From contig NZ_JAALJH010000074.1 in assembly GCF_011064615.1 (NCBI RefSeq), forward strand, positions 1-48,161: a DNA stretch of 48,161 nt, in the 5' to 3' direction. The position numbers were made by a program, and so were the translations under genes. The notes beneath the pieces are model-generated. The model was not told the origin of the DNA and searched no databases. It saw only the letters and a list, made by a program, of their open reading frames with translations. Positions 29,901 to 37,164 of the stretch are shown piece after piece (position 1 is the stretch's first letter; the number at the start of each line of letters is the position of its first letter). Source of the stretch: Aquisphaera insulae (GTDB taxonomy: Bacteria > Planctomycetota > Planctomycetia > Isosphaerales > Isosphaeraceae).

Positions 29901-30733
29901 AGCACGGGATCATCCTCGAGTTCGGCGACCGGCTCGCCGGCTTCGGCCCCGCCGACTCACTGGTCCTCTGCCTGGCGGGCTGGGTCGAGTATCCCTACTC
30001 GCAGACCAACTACGCCGCGGCGACCGCCGGCGTGAGCCTGATGCCACCGACCGTCGAGAAGCGACGCGCCGACGGGACCTGGGAGACGATCGAGCCGGAC
30101 GCCGGCTACCCGGCCGGCCTTCCGCGGATGACCACGCTCGACCTGAGGGGCAAGCTCTCGGGCCCCGACTGCGTGCTTCGGATCCGGACCAACATGGAAT
30201 GCTACTACGATCAGGCCTTCATCGCCGTGCGGGATCGTGATGCCGAGAAGGCCCTGCGCGTCACGCCGCTGGAGGTTGCTCGCGCGGATCTCTCCCACCG
30301 GGGATACACCCGCGAGGTCTCTCCGCACGGCCGGTTGCCCCTGCTCTACGACTATCAGTATGTCGACCCCGCGCCCCTGGCGCGGCTCTCCGGCAAGCTG
30401 ACGCGGCATGGTGACGTCGTGCCGCTGCTGCGGGCCGACGACGACCTGCTGTGCGTGATCGGCCCGGGGGATGAGGCCCGGCTCGAGTTCCCCGCCGACG
30501 GGTTGCCGCCGCTGCCCGCGGGCTGGTCGCGGTCGTACGTCCTGCGCACCTATGGCTACTGCAAGGACGCCGATCCGTTCACCGCGGGGAGCGATTCCGT
30601 CGAGCCGCTGCCGTGGAAGGGGATGCCCGCGTTTCCGTTCGCGGGCGATGTCAGGCGGTCTTCATCCCCGGCCTTCGAGAGCTATCTCCGCGACTATCAG
30701 ACTCGGCCTGCGGGAGGAGACGCGGGGCGGTGA
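26936..30733 (+). CDS. large TPR / FG-GAP / ASPIC-UnbV protein
   Basis: The 1265-residue protein has a hydrophobic N-terminus ending in a Cys (SIVGCLFASGPGC), perhaps a non-canonical lipoprotein signal. Helical TPR repeats follow (about residues 75-260), then several FG-GAP/VCBS calcium-binding-like loops (ALDADGDGKTDLYL, DLDQDGDLDLFVV, DVDGDRDLDLII, DLDQDGRSDLV). Next comes an ASPIC/UnbV module (HGLGTRILVEGQGVHVAH to LRWPDGV, about 760-825) and a C-terminal region with FTWNGERFVCLGDF (about 843). Such proteins are common in planctomycetes and are exported, probably on the cell surface. Its true role is unknown. It is preceded by the TPR and nitrilase genes in the same direction. Confidence 0.85.
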   Translation: MRPLPRPVRCFWLSIVGCLFASGPGCHSRTDSQPGAPPPVTKNEEPAVAPLRDEIPPAELDAVLAANFLGAGLMEQYEYAKAAKAFREVRQRVPGWIPGSINLAIALLNMSGEEAEAAKAPGGGSKGNFDEALELLKEVLDRVPDHPHAHFCSGIILQQEGSLLEAHRHFLRVTEIDPLDPAAWYWAASTLTDPANPQASASPALAKEQAVFYKKALELDPYLTPAIYKLSVVSRLAGEPGRQKALLDLWGQINPDRSQPVPGPGNSAAKVYGEMGKYATVIGPPRPDRRDRPTPVPPKFDPARPLAVKLAEGDRWAKPEDFRGKDAVIGRARARFGAAVAALDADGDGKTDLYLTAAVVGPKGLRDVLLLNRGEGNFEDATARFGLPMDRASLGIAAADFDADRRVDLFLTGVGKNLLLRNLDGKAFEDRSALLKPSATPALALQARWLDLDQDGDLDLFVVNHCAADQAEKALVPGQKSPPGLACLAYRNDGTPESIPGTPPPAHAPLATAWDTSRVKSGLKLALSPWPDAPALAAGSAPHTGVAALDVDGDRDLDLIIAADDGGTVALLNDRLGRFHQSPIDWPTTHEPGSGLLVIDLDQDGRSDLVSISAAGPVHGLRNSTERKAQGDALVRFEKFAANARSWNAAATADLDLDGLPDVVGLFVGPEKPGHAPSPAWARNDGDRLTNMEWPVAQETPGAAGLLLADLAGDPLPDLILARHGEPPAVAANMGNGHHWLALDLAGHWRVKPELMRTNSHGLGTRILVEGQGVHVAHEHTTPDTGLAQSIGPVVLGIGKRDAAELLHLRWPDGVMQCELNVAADQKRAIGENNRKTGSCPVLFTWNGERFVCLGDFLGGGGLGYLVAPGVYGQPDRDESVAIESSQLQAEQGSFRLSITEPMDEIAYVDHVRLDVVDRPPGVSTALDERFAPTGKRPSGEVIAWRRSIEPVLATDLAGRDLTATLSHFDRSTADSFRKLDGWVGYAEEHGIILEFGDRLAGFGPADSLVLCLAGWVEYPYSQTNYAAATAGVSLMPPTVEKRRADGTWETIEPDAGYPAGLPRMTTLDLRGKLSGPDCVLRIRTNMECYYDQAFIAVRDRDAEKALRVTPLEVARADLSHRGYTREVSPHGRLPLLYDYQYVDPAPLARLSGKLTRHGDVVPLLRADDDLLCVIGPGDEARLEFPADGLPPLPAGWSRSYVLRTYGYCKDADPFTAGSDSVEPLPWKGMPAFPFAGDVRRSSSPAFESYLRDYQTRPAGGDAGR
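29463..29476. promoter_or_regulatory. parS-like site 5 (weak)
   Basis: TTTTCACGTGGAAC has two mismatches to GTTTCACGTGAAAC. It encodes Leu-Phe-Thr-Trp-Asn in the ASPIC protein, a segment that may be conserved for protein reasons, so it is the weakest site. Confidence 0.3.
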
Positions 30734-30738
30734 GGTAT

Positions 30739-33201
30739 TCAGGGGGCGGAAGGTCCGGGCGTCGTTCCGATCGGAAGCTCCGCGGCCTTCTTCTCCCATT
30801 CCGCGAGCCTGGACTTCAGGTCGTTGCGGAGGGCCGCGGGGAGCTGCTTGCCGGGCTGGACCGTCAGGATCTCGTCGAGCCGCAGGGCCTCCTTCGCCTC
30901 GTCCGCCGCGTCCTGGAACATCTGGATCGTGGCGCTGGCCTGGGCGAGCTCCGCGTGGAGCACCGGGTTGGTCGGGTAGAGACGAGAGGCCGTTCGCAGG
31001 GCCTCGACGATGCTCCCCTCCAGGACGATGATCTCGCGCGGTGACAGGCTGCCGCCGACCATGCCGAGCAGATCCCTCGTCGTCCTGGCGCGCTCGTGGT
31101 GGAGGGACCAGTTCGCCGGGTTCCTCGGGGGCGTGGCCGCCTTGAGGAGCAGGGCCGGGACCTTCCGCCAGCGCTGATCCTCGGGCCGACCGCCTCGCGA
31201 TTTCCAGATGAGGAACTGGAGATAGGCATCTCCCAGCCACGGGCGAGGGCTGTACATGTCCGCGAGCCTGGCGGACTCATACGCGGCCTCGGCCCGCTCG
31301 AGCTGCGGCGGCATGCGGGCGAGGGCGTCATCGGCCGCGGCGACGGCCGCCTCGGACCGCCAGTACGGGAGCACCGCGCCGGCGAAGATGCCGACGAGGG
31401 CCGACCAGCCGAGCGCCAGCGCCAGGCCCGGTATCCGGGTCTCGGCTTCCCTCAACCTGCCGCAGCCCAGGTCCTCGCGGAGGTTGAGCCCGAGTGCCAG
31501 GAAGAGCCAGAGCTGGAGCGAGACGCTCGCGAATCCGATCCCGCCGGCGGCCAGCAGGTTGACCACCATCCCCAGGACCGCCGCGCCGCACGCGAAGGCG
31601 GGCAGGGGGGTGCGACCCCAAAGCAGTCGGACCGACCAGGCGGCGAGGAGCCACGCGGCCAGGAGGACCAGCCATCGAGCCAGCATGTCGCTCAGGAAGA
31701 GGTTGAAATGGCCCACCAGGAAGACCGCGAGCAATCCCCCCGCGCCGGCCCATGCGATCCACGCCTGGGACGACGGCGATCCGCCTCGTCCTCCCGCGGC
31801 CATCGCCTTCGTCGTCGCGATCGCCGAATCGGCCGGGGTTTCCCGTGAAACGGGTCCGTCTTGGCGAGCCGGGCGGAGCAGATTCCAGAGGCCGAGGCCG
31901 AGCGCCACGACCAGCGCGAGCAGCGCCCATACGCCGGCCGTCGCCCAGGCTTCCAGGAACAGGTTGTGGGGATCCTGGATCTCTTCGCTGGACCACGGCA
32001 ACTTGTGGAGGAGGTAGCTGTGCCCGAAGTTGGCCGGGCCGACGCCCGACCAGAACGTCGGAGCGGCCAGGGCCCGGCCGATCGACGACGCCCCCTCGGT
32101 GATCACGCCCCAGGTCCCGCGCCAGTACTCGGTCCGATAGCGCATCGAGAGGCTCGACTGCGTCAGGACCTGGATGTCGAGGCGCGCGGTCGCCAGCCCG
32201 AACGCGAAGAGGCCCGCCAGGACCAAGACACCGGCGACGCAGGCACCCACAAGTCGCCGGCCGGGCACGCGTCCGCGGATTCCCCAGGCCAGCACGGCGA
32301 CCGCCGCGGCCGTGCCGATCCAGGCGCTGCGGCTCTTGGTGAGCATCAGGCAGATCAGCAGGCCCAGCACCGGGATCGCGGCCATCCCCAGGGCCGACCA
32401 TCGCGAGCCGACTGACTTGCGATCGAGCAGGTTCGCCAGGACCATCGCCAGCGACAGGGCGACCGGCCCGATCAGGTAGCCGGCGAGCGAGTTCGCCAGT
32501 CCGAACGTCGAGAAGACCTCGTTCGAGCCGAGGAGGCGATTCTCGAAGGCCTCGACCGCCCGGGGATCGTTCTCGGAGACGTTCGCCTCACGAAGGTACG
32601 GCGCCCGGTCCTTCTGGTAGGCCCTGCGGAGTGCGGGCATCTCCACGGCCGTTTGGTAGAGCCCGTAGGCGGAGACCGCGACGGCCGAGACCACGAGCAC
32701 GCCGAGGATCGCCCTCGTTTCTCCGGCGGACCGCGGCAGGTTGCGAGCGAGCAGATAGGCCATCGCCACGCCGCCCCATTCCCAGGCCATGTTGATCGCG
32801 GGCCGGTGATCGAGCCCGCGCGACGCGCTCAGCCCCACGAGCGCCGCGAGGGCCACCACCGCGGCATCGACGAGGGACCAGCGGTAGCGGAATCGCCCGC
32901 CGATGAGGGTCGCCGCGATCGCCAGCCCGACGGCCACGAGCATCGCCAGGACCCAGGCGAGACCGGCTCCGGCTCCTCGACTCAGGTCCGGCTCGCTCGG
33001 CCAGTAGGCCCGGCAGGAGGCGAGCGCGACGAACAGGCCGAGCGCCCCGCGGCGGAGCCGCTCGCCAAGGACCTCGGCCGATGTGGTGTCGTCGTGCGTG
33101 CCGGCGATCGGGCCCCGTCGAGTCGCCTCGCCGGATGGGCGCCCGCCGGAGGGCACGCTGGGCTGACGTGAGCCGGACGGATTCGGTCCGCGCCGAGGCA
33201 T
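30739..33201 (-). CDS. Wzy/O-antigen ligase-like membrane protein with TPR C-terminus
   Basis: The 820-residue protein has about twelve hydrophobic spans in residues 50-620 and a Wzy-C/O-antigen-ligase-like loop (PHNLFLEAWATAGVWALL, about residue 430), followed by a soluble C-terminal helical part (about 640-820) that looks TPR-like (ALRTASRLYPTNPVLHAELAQ). Such proteins polymerise or ligate lipid-linked glycans at the outer face of the membrane. It is 16 bp downstream of the WecA-like gene on the same strand. AAAGGA precedes the ATG. A parS-like site is embedded, encoding VSRET. Confidence 0.88.
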   Translation of the reverse strand: MPRRGPNPSGSRQPSVPSGGRPSGEATRRGPIAGTHDDTTSAEVLGERLRRGALGLFVALASCRAYWPSEPDLSRGAGAGLAWVLAMLVAVGLAIAATLIGGRFRYRWSLVDAAVVALAALVGLSASRGLDHRPAINMAWEWGGVAMAYLLARNLPRSAGETRAILGVLVVSAVAVSAYGLYQTAVEMPALRRAYQKDRAPYLREANVSENDPRAVEAFENRLLGSNEVFSTFGLANSLAGYLIGPVALSLAMVLANLLDRKSVGSRWSALGMAAIPVLGLLICLMLTKSRSAWIGTAAAVAVLAWGIRGRVPGRRLVGACVAGVLVLAGLFAFGLATARLDIQVLTQSSLSMRYRTEYWRGTWGVITEGASSIGRALAAPTFWSGVGPANFGHSYLLHKLPWSSEEIQDPHNLFLEAWATAGVWALLALVVALGLGLWNLLRPARQDGPVSRETPADSAIATTKAMAAGGRGGSPSSQAWIAWAGAGGLLAVFLVGHFNLFLSDMLARWLVLLAAWLLAAWSVRLLWGRTPLPAFACGAAVLGMVVNLLAAGGIGFASVSLQLWLFLALGLNLREDLGCGRLREAETRIPGLALALGWSALVGIFAGAVLPYWRSEAAVAAADDALARMPPQLERAEAAYESARLADMYSPRPWLGDAYLQFLIWKSRGGRPEDQRWRKVPALLLKAATPPRNPANWSLHHERARTTRDLLGMVGGSLSPREIIVLEGSIVEALRTASRLYPTNPVLHAELAQASATIQMFQDAADEAKEALRLDEILTVQPGKQLPAALRNDLKSRLAEWEKKAAELPIGTTPGPSAP
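31838..31851. promoter_or_regulatory. parS-like site 6
   Basis: GTTTCCCGTGAAAC, identical to site 4. On the coding strand it gives VSRET inside the Wzy-like protein, in a loop between spans. VSRET within coding regions is, from memory, a typical translated trace of parS sites in other bacteria. Confidence 0.55.
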
Positions 33202-33217
33202 CTGGGTTCCTTTCGAA

Positions 33218-34321
33218 TCAGCCAGGGTCCGTCCGGCCCTGGGCCACTTCCAGGATCGCCACGACGCCGAGCAGGCAGGCCGTCTGGGCGACGACCACGC
33301 ACGCCCCCTGGCCGTCCAGGCGATGGAGCAGCAGGGCCCCGAGTCCGCAGGCCAGGGTGATCAGGTCAATGGTCCAGACCGCCTGCGGCCGCGTCAAGCC
33401 TCGGTCCACGAGGCGATGCGAGAGGTGCCTCTGGTCGCCCTCGAAGGGACTCCGACCCTCGTGGAGCCGGATCAGGATGACGGACGTCGTGTCGTAGAGC
33501 GGCACCGCCATCACCAGCAGGGGGGCGAGCACGCTGAACGGCGAGTCGAAGCCCGAGATGTGGTAGGTGCCGACGACGGTCATCGCCCCCAGCAGGAAGC
33601 CGAGGAAGTTGCTCCCGGCGTCCCCCATGTAGAGCCTCGCCGGGGCCAGATTGTGGACCAGGAAGCCTCCGAGCGCGCCGACCACGATCAGCAGCACGGC
33701 CGGGGCGAACAGGCTGCCGACCGCCGCCTGGGCCGCACCGAAGAGCAACGCGGCGATCAGCCCGACGCTGGCGGCCAGGCCGTCCATGTTGTCGAGCATG
33801 TTGAACGAGTTCGTCAGGCCGACGATCCAGAGGACGGTGACCGCGCCGCCGAGGATCGGATGGGTGAACGGCCAGAAGAGCGTCACGCGGATTCCGGAGG
33901 CGACCAGGAGCGTGGCGCAGAGGATCTGGATCCCGAGCCGAATCGGCCACTTCAGGTTCACCCGGTCGTCGATCAGGCCCATGATCATGATGACCGTCGC
34001 CAGCGCGAGGATCCGGAGCAGCTCCCACGACGTGGCCAGGGCCCCCCCGGCATGCCTCGCCAGGGCGGAGGGCAGGGCATCGCGGGCGGCGAATGTGCAG
34101 AGCCCGCACACGCCGAGGGTCAGCATGATCGAGAGCCAGATCGCCACGCCCCCGCCCAGCGGCACCGGAGCCTTGTGCCCCTTGTGCCCCCCCGGCCGGT
34201 CGAGGAAGCCGAGCCGCAGGGCGTATCGGCGGGCGAGATGCCCGAAGAGCCACGAGAGCACGAACGCCATGACGACAAGCCCAAGCCCGGCCGCCACCAG
34301 TGTCCCCGTTTGATTCGCCAT
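33218..34321 (-). CDS. WecA/TagO-like polyprenyl-phosphate phosphoglycosyltransferase
   Basis: The 367-residue multi-span protein has the MraY/WecA superfamily active-site blocks: LIDDRVN, NMLDNMDGLAA, YMGDAGSNFLGF and the HLSHRL pattern near the C-terminus. It transfers a sugar-1-phosphate from UDP-sugar to undecaprenyl phosphate, starting glycan assembly. The exact sugar (GlcNAc, or other) is not settled. The ATG at 34321 is preferred over an earlier GTG at 34375. The Wzy-like gene follows 16 bp downstream, which supports a glycan assembly unit. Confidence 0.9.
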   Translation of the reverse strand: MANQTGTLVAAGLGLVVMAFVLSWLFGHLARRYALRLGFLDRPGGHKGHKAPVPLGGGVAIWLSIMLTLGVCGLCTFAARDALPSALARHAGGALATSWELLRILALATVIMIMGLIDDRVNLKWPIRLGIQILCATLLVASGIRVTLFWPFTHPILGGAVTVLWIVGLTNSFNMLDNMDGLAASVGLIAALLFGAAQAAVGSLFAPAVLLIVVGALGGFLVHNLAPARLYMGDAGSNFLGFLLGAMTVVGTYHISGFDSPFSVLAPLLVMAVPLYDTTSVILIRLHEGRSPFEGDQRHLSHRLVDRGLTRPQAVWTIDLITLACGLGALLLHRLDGQGACVVVAQTACLLGVVAILEVAQGRTDPG

Positions 34322-34402
34322 CGGGTTCGCGGCCGGTCGGGCCGAGCCTCTCAGTCGCGTCGTCGCGGATGCCACTCGATCGAGGCCGAAGGATGCGTCC
34401 CG

Positions 34403-34666
34403 TCAGTCGCTCGGCCGTTCCGCCGGAATGTTCCCGGAGACCGGCCGATACCAGGCCCGGATGCTCACGCACGCGGTGAAGAAGGCCAGGAAGAGCGCGA
34501 GGACCGCCCCGATCACGACCCATTCCACGGGGCGATCCGGCGGCCAGTTCGCACTCTCCCCGCCTCGGACCGCCAGCAGGATGGCGAACGGGCCGGCGAA
34601 CGAGACGACCGTCATCCCGATCAGGAGCAGGTACGGCAGCCAGGGGAGCGGCGCGGTCGTCTTCAT
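34403..34666 (-). CDS. small two-span membrane protein
   Basis: The 87-residue product starts MKTTAPLPWLPYLLLIGM and has two hydrophobic segments (about residues 9-33 and 49-69). Its ATG overlaps the proS stop codon (ATGA), and the WecA-like gene follows 82 bp later. The position and overlap argue that it is real. No family is recognised; a role in the membrane next to the glycan genes is only inference. Confidence 0.75.
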   Translation of the reverse strand: MKTTAPLPWLPYLLLIGMTVVSFAGPFAILLAVRGGESANWPPDRPVEWVVIGAVLALFLAFFTACVSIRAWYRPVSGNIPAERPSD

Positions 34667-36435
34667 GAGGGCTTCGCCCCGGCCCTGGCGGCGATCCGCT
34701 CCCGGCACGCAGCGTCGTGGCGGGACCGGGCGTCCTTCAGCTCGGCGAGGACGCCCTCCGCCGCATTGGCGAGCGGGATATTCCGCGAGGCCGACTCGCT
34801 CCGCCACTTGATCTCGATCGAACCTTCCTTCACCCCGCGGTCGCCGATCACCACCCGCAGCGGCACGCCGATCAGGTCCACGTCCTTGAACTTGACCCCC
34901 GGGCGGAGGTCGCGGTCGTCCACCAGGACGTCCACCCCGGCGGCCTCGAGCGCCCGCTCCAGCTCCGAGGTGGCCTGCATGACGGCCTCGCTGGTGACCT
35001 GGAGCGGGGCGATCACGACCGTGTACGGCGCGATCGCCGTCGGCCAGACGATGCCGTTGGCGTCGTGGCTCGCCTCGACGGCCGCCGCCATGATCCGGTT
35101 GATGCCGATGCCGTAGCAACCCATGATCAGCGGGACCTCGGCGCCCTTCTCGTCCAGGTAGGTCGCGCCCATGGCCTTGGAGTACTTCGTCCCGAGCTTG
35201 AAGACGTGGCCGATCTCGAGCCCGGCGCGGTTCTCCATGCCGGCCCCGCAGCGCGGGCACGGGTCGCCGGCGTCGGCGTTGCGGAGGTCGTGGACCTTCT
35301 GGAGCGGGAAATCCCGCCCGGGGACGACCCCCTTCAGGTGCACGTCGGCCTCGTTGCCGCCGACCACGACGGTCGGCATCGCGGCCACCGCCCGGTCGAT
35401 GATCATCGGGATCTTGATGTTCACCGGGCCGAGGAACCCCATCGGGGCGCCGGTCGCCTTCTGGATGGTCTCGGCGTCGGCCGGCACGAGCGTGGAGACG
35501 CCGAACGCGCGGCGGACCTTGGGCTCGTTGGCCTCGTGGTCGCCGCGGATCAGGGCGGCCACGGGCTTGCCGTCGCCCAGGAAGACGAGCAGCTTGGCGG
35601 AGCCGGATTCCTCCACCTTGAGGAACTCGCAGACCTCGCGGATCGTCCGCTTGTTCGGCGTCTCCACCTTCTCGTAGGCGGGAGCCGAATGGTCCTGAGT
35701 CGCGGAGGCCTCCGCGGCGCCGATCTCGGCGCGTTCCTGGTTCGCGGCGTAGCCGCACTTCGGGCACTGGATCACGCGGTCCTCGCCGGTGGAGCAGGGG
35801 ACCATGAACTCGTGGGACGCGTCGCCGCCGATCGGGCCGCTCTCGGCCTCGACGATGACGTAGGGCAGGCCGCAGCGGTCGAAGACCCGGCAATAGGCCT
35901 CGTACATGGCGTCGTAGCTCTTGTTGAGCTGGGCGACGTCGGCGTCGAAGCTGTAGGCATCCTTCATCAGGAACTCGCGGGTCCGGACGATGCCGAACCG
36001 CGGTCGGGGCTCGTCGCGGAACTTGGTCTGGATCTGGTAGAGCGTGATCGGCAACTGCTTGTAGGAGTTCAGCAGGTCGCGGACCAGGTCGGTGATGACC
36101 TCCTCGTGCGTCGGGCCCAGGCACATCGACTGCCCGCCGCTGATGGTCAGCTTCATCAGCAGGTCGCCGAACGTCTCGAACCGGCCGGACTCCTTCCAGA
36201 GCTCGATCGGCTGGAGCGCGGGCATCAAGAGCTCGATCGCCCCGGCGGCGTCCATCTCCTCGCGGACGATCTGCGCGGCCTTGTGGATGACCCGCAGGCC
36301 CAGGGGGAGATACGTGTACGTCCCCGCGCCAAGCTGGCGGATCATGCCCGCCCGGACCAGGAGGACATGGCTGGGAGCCACGGCGTCCGCCGGAGTCTCC
36401 TTGAGCGTCGGTATCAGGGCATTCGACCAGCGCAC
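34663..36435 (-). CDS. proS: prolyl-tRNA synthetase
   Basis: The 590-residue protein is a bacterial-type ProRS: class II motif 1 (YTYLPLGLRVIHKAAQIVREEM), motif 2 (QTKFRDEPRPRFGIVRTREFLMKDAYSF), a central YbaK-like editing insertion (about 220-380, including KLLVFLGDGKPVAALIRGDHEANEPK) and motif 3 with the anticodon-binding C-terminal domain. It charges tRNA-Pro and edits Ala-tRNA-Pro. The start is GTG (36433-36435) after GGGGAGGA. It heads a leftward cluster with the small membrane protein and the glycan genes. Confidence 0.95.
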   Translation of the reverse strand: MRWSNALIPTLKETPADAVAPSHVLLVRAGMIRQLGAGTYTYLPLGLRVIHKAAQIVREEMDAAGAIELLMPALQPIELWKESGRFETFGDLLMKLTISGGQSMCLGPTHEEVITDLVRDLLNSYKQLPITLYQIQTKFRDEPRPRFGIVRTREFLMKDAYSFDADVAQLNKSYDAMYEAYCRVFDRCGLPYVIVEAESGPIGGDASHEFMVPCSTGEDRVIQCPKCGYAANQERAEIGAAEASATQDHSAPAYEKVETPNKRTIREVCEFLKVEESGSAKLLVFLGDGKPVAALIRGDHEANEPKVRRAFGVSTLVPADAETIQKATGAPMGFLGPVNIKIPMIIDRAVAAMPTVVVGGNEADVHLKGVVPGRDFPLQKVHDLRNADAGDPCPRCGAGMENRAGLEIGHVFKLGTKYSKAMGATYLDEKGAEVPLIMGCYGIGINRIMAAAVEASHDANGIVWPTAIAPYTVVIAPLQVTSEAVMQATSELERALEAAGVDVLVDDRDLRPGVKFKDVDLIGVPLRVVIGDRGVKEGSIEIKWRSESASRNIPLANAAEGVLAELKDARSRHDAACRERIAARAGAKPS

Positions 36436-36604
36436 GGATCAATCCTCCCCGCTATCAATCGGACCGGAGACAGGCTTCTGGCGGATCCTCGGGCCGGCGG
36501 CCTCGCCGGCCAGGGGACGCGCAGTCTACCAGATCGACCGACTCCGGAGCAGGGAGGTTCGACCCGCGATCCGTCGCGACGGCCGCGGGGATCTTTCAGG
36601 CGGG

Positions 36605-37084
36605 TTATTCCCGGGGGTCCCAGATCGAATCGAGATCGTCCGCCGCGAGATCGAAGATCCGGCCGAAGCCGGCCACGAACCGCGAGGACTCGGGCGTGAT
36701 CCGAACGAGGAGGAAGTCGCCCAGGTCGAAGTTCATCGCGGCGCTCGGGAACTTCCCCAGGTAGGCCGCCCGGGCTTCCCGGTACCCGGAGTCTCCCGGC
36801 GAGAGGATGACGGCCTCTCCCTGGAGCGAGAGCCGCGGGATCGCCTGGGGATTGCGGGTCTCCCGGTCGGGCTCGGCGATGAGGAGTCCGACCCGCGAGG
36901 AGGCGAGGAGGCCCTGGGTGTGCTGGGCCAGCCGGCTGACGTGGATGTCGAAGGTCGTCGGCGCCGGGGTGGGGGAGTACGGCACCATCGTCACGAGCGG
37001 CACGCCCTGGAAGAGCGTCCCCAGGGAGGCCACGCGCTGGGATCGGACGAGATGAGCAAGGGCCTCGCGAGCTTGATGGTCCAT
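36605..37084 (-). CDS. pyridoxamine 5'-phosphate oxidase-fold (HugZ-like) protein
   Basis: The 159-residue protein resembles the PPOX/HugZ split-barrel family (SQRVASLGTLFQGVPLVTMVPYSP, then HTQGLLASSRVGLLI). Such proteins bind FMN, haem or F420. The ligand is not decidable. The ATG at 37084 fits the family start; the longer frame to 37168 is less likely. It lies 80 bp downstream of the PDZ protein on the same strand and 169 bp before proS. Confidence 0.8.
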   Translation of the reverse strand: MDHQAREALAHLVRSQRVASLGTLFQGVPLVTMVPYSPTPAPTTFDIHVSRLAQHTQGLLASSRVGLLIAEPDRETRNPQAIPRLSLQGEAVILSPGDSGYREARAAYLGKFPSAAMNFDLGDFLLVRITPESSRFVAGFGRIFDLAADDLDSIWDPRE

Positions 37085-37164
37085 GGCGGTCTCGGATCGA
37101 ACGCGAGAGGGTGATGGCCCGCCCGCCGATCGCACCGACGCGGCGCGATCGGCGGGCGACAGGC

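Noticed and set aside
26897..29905. 1002-codon open frame on the minus strand opposite the TPR/ASPIC protein
   Set aside because: Shadow of a gene with clear domains; no family motifs of its own.
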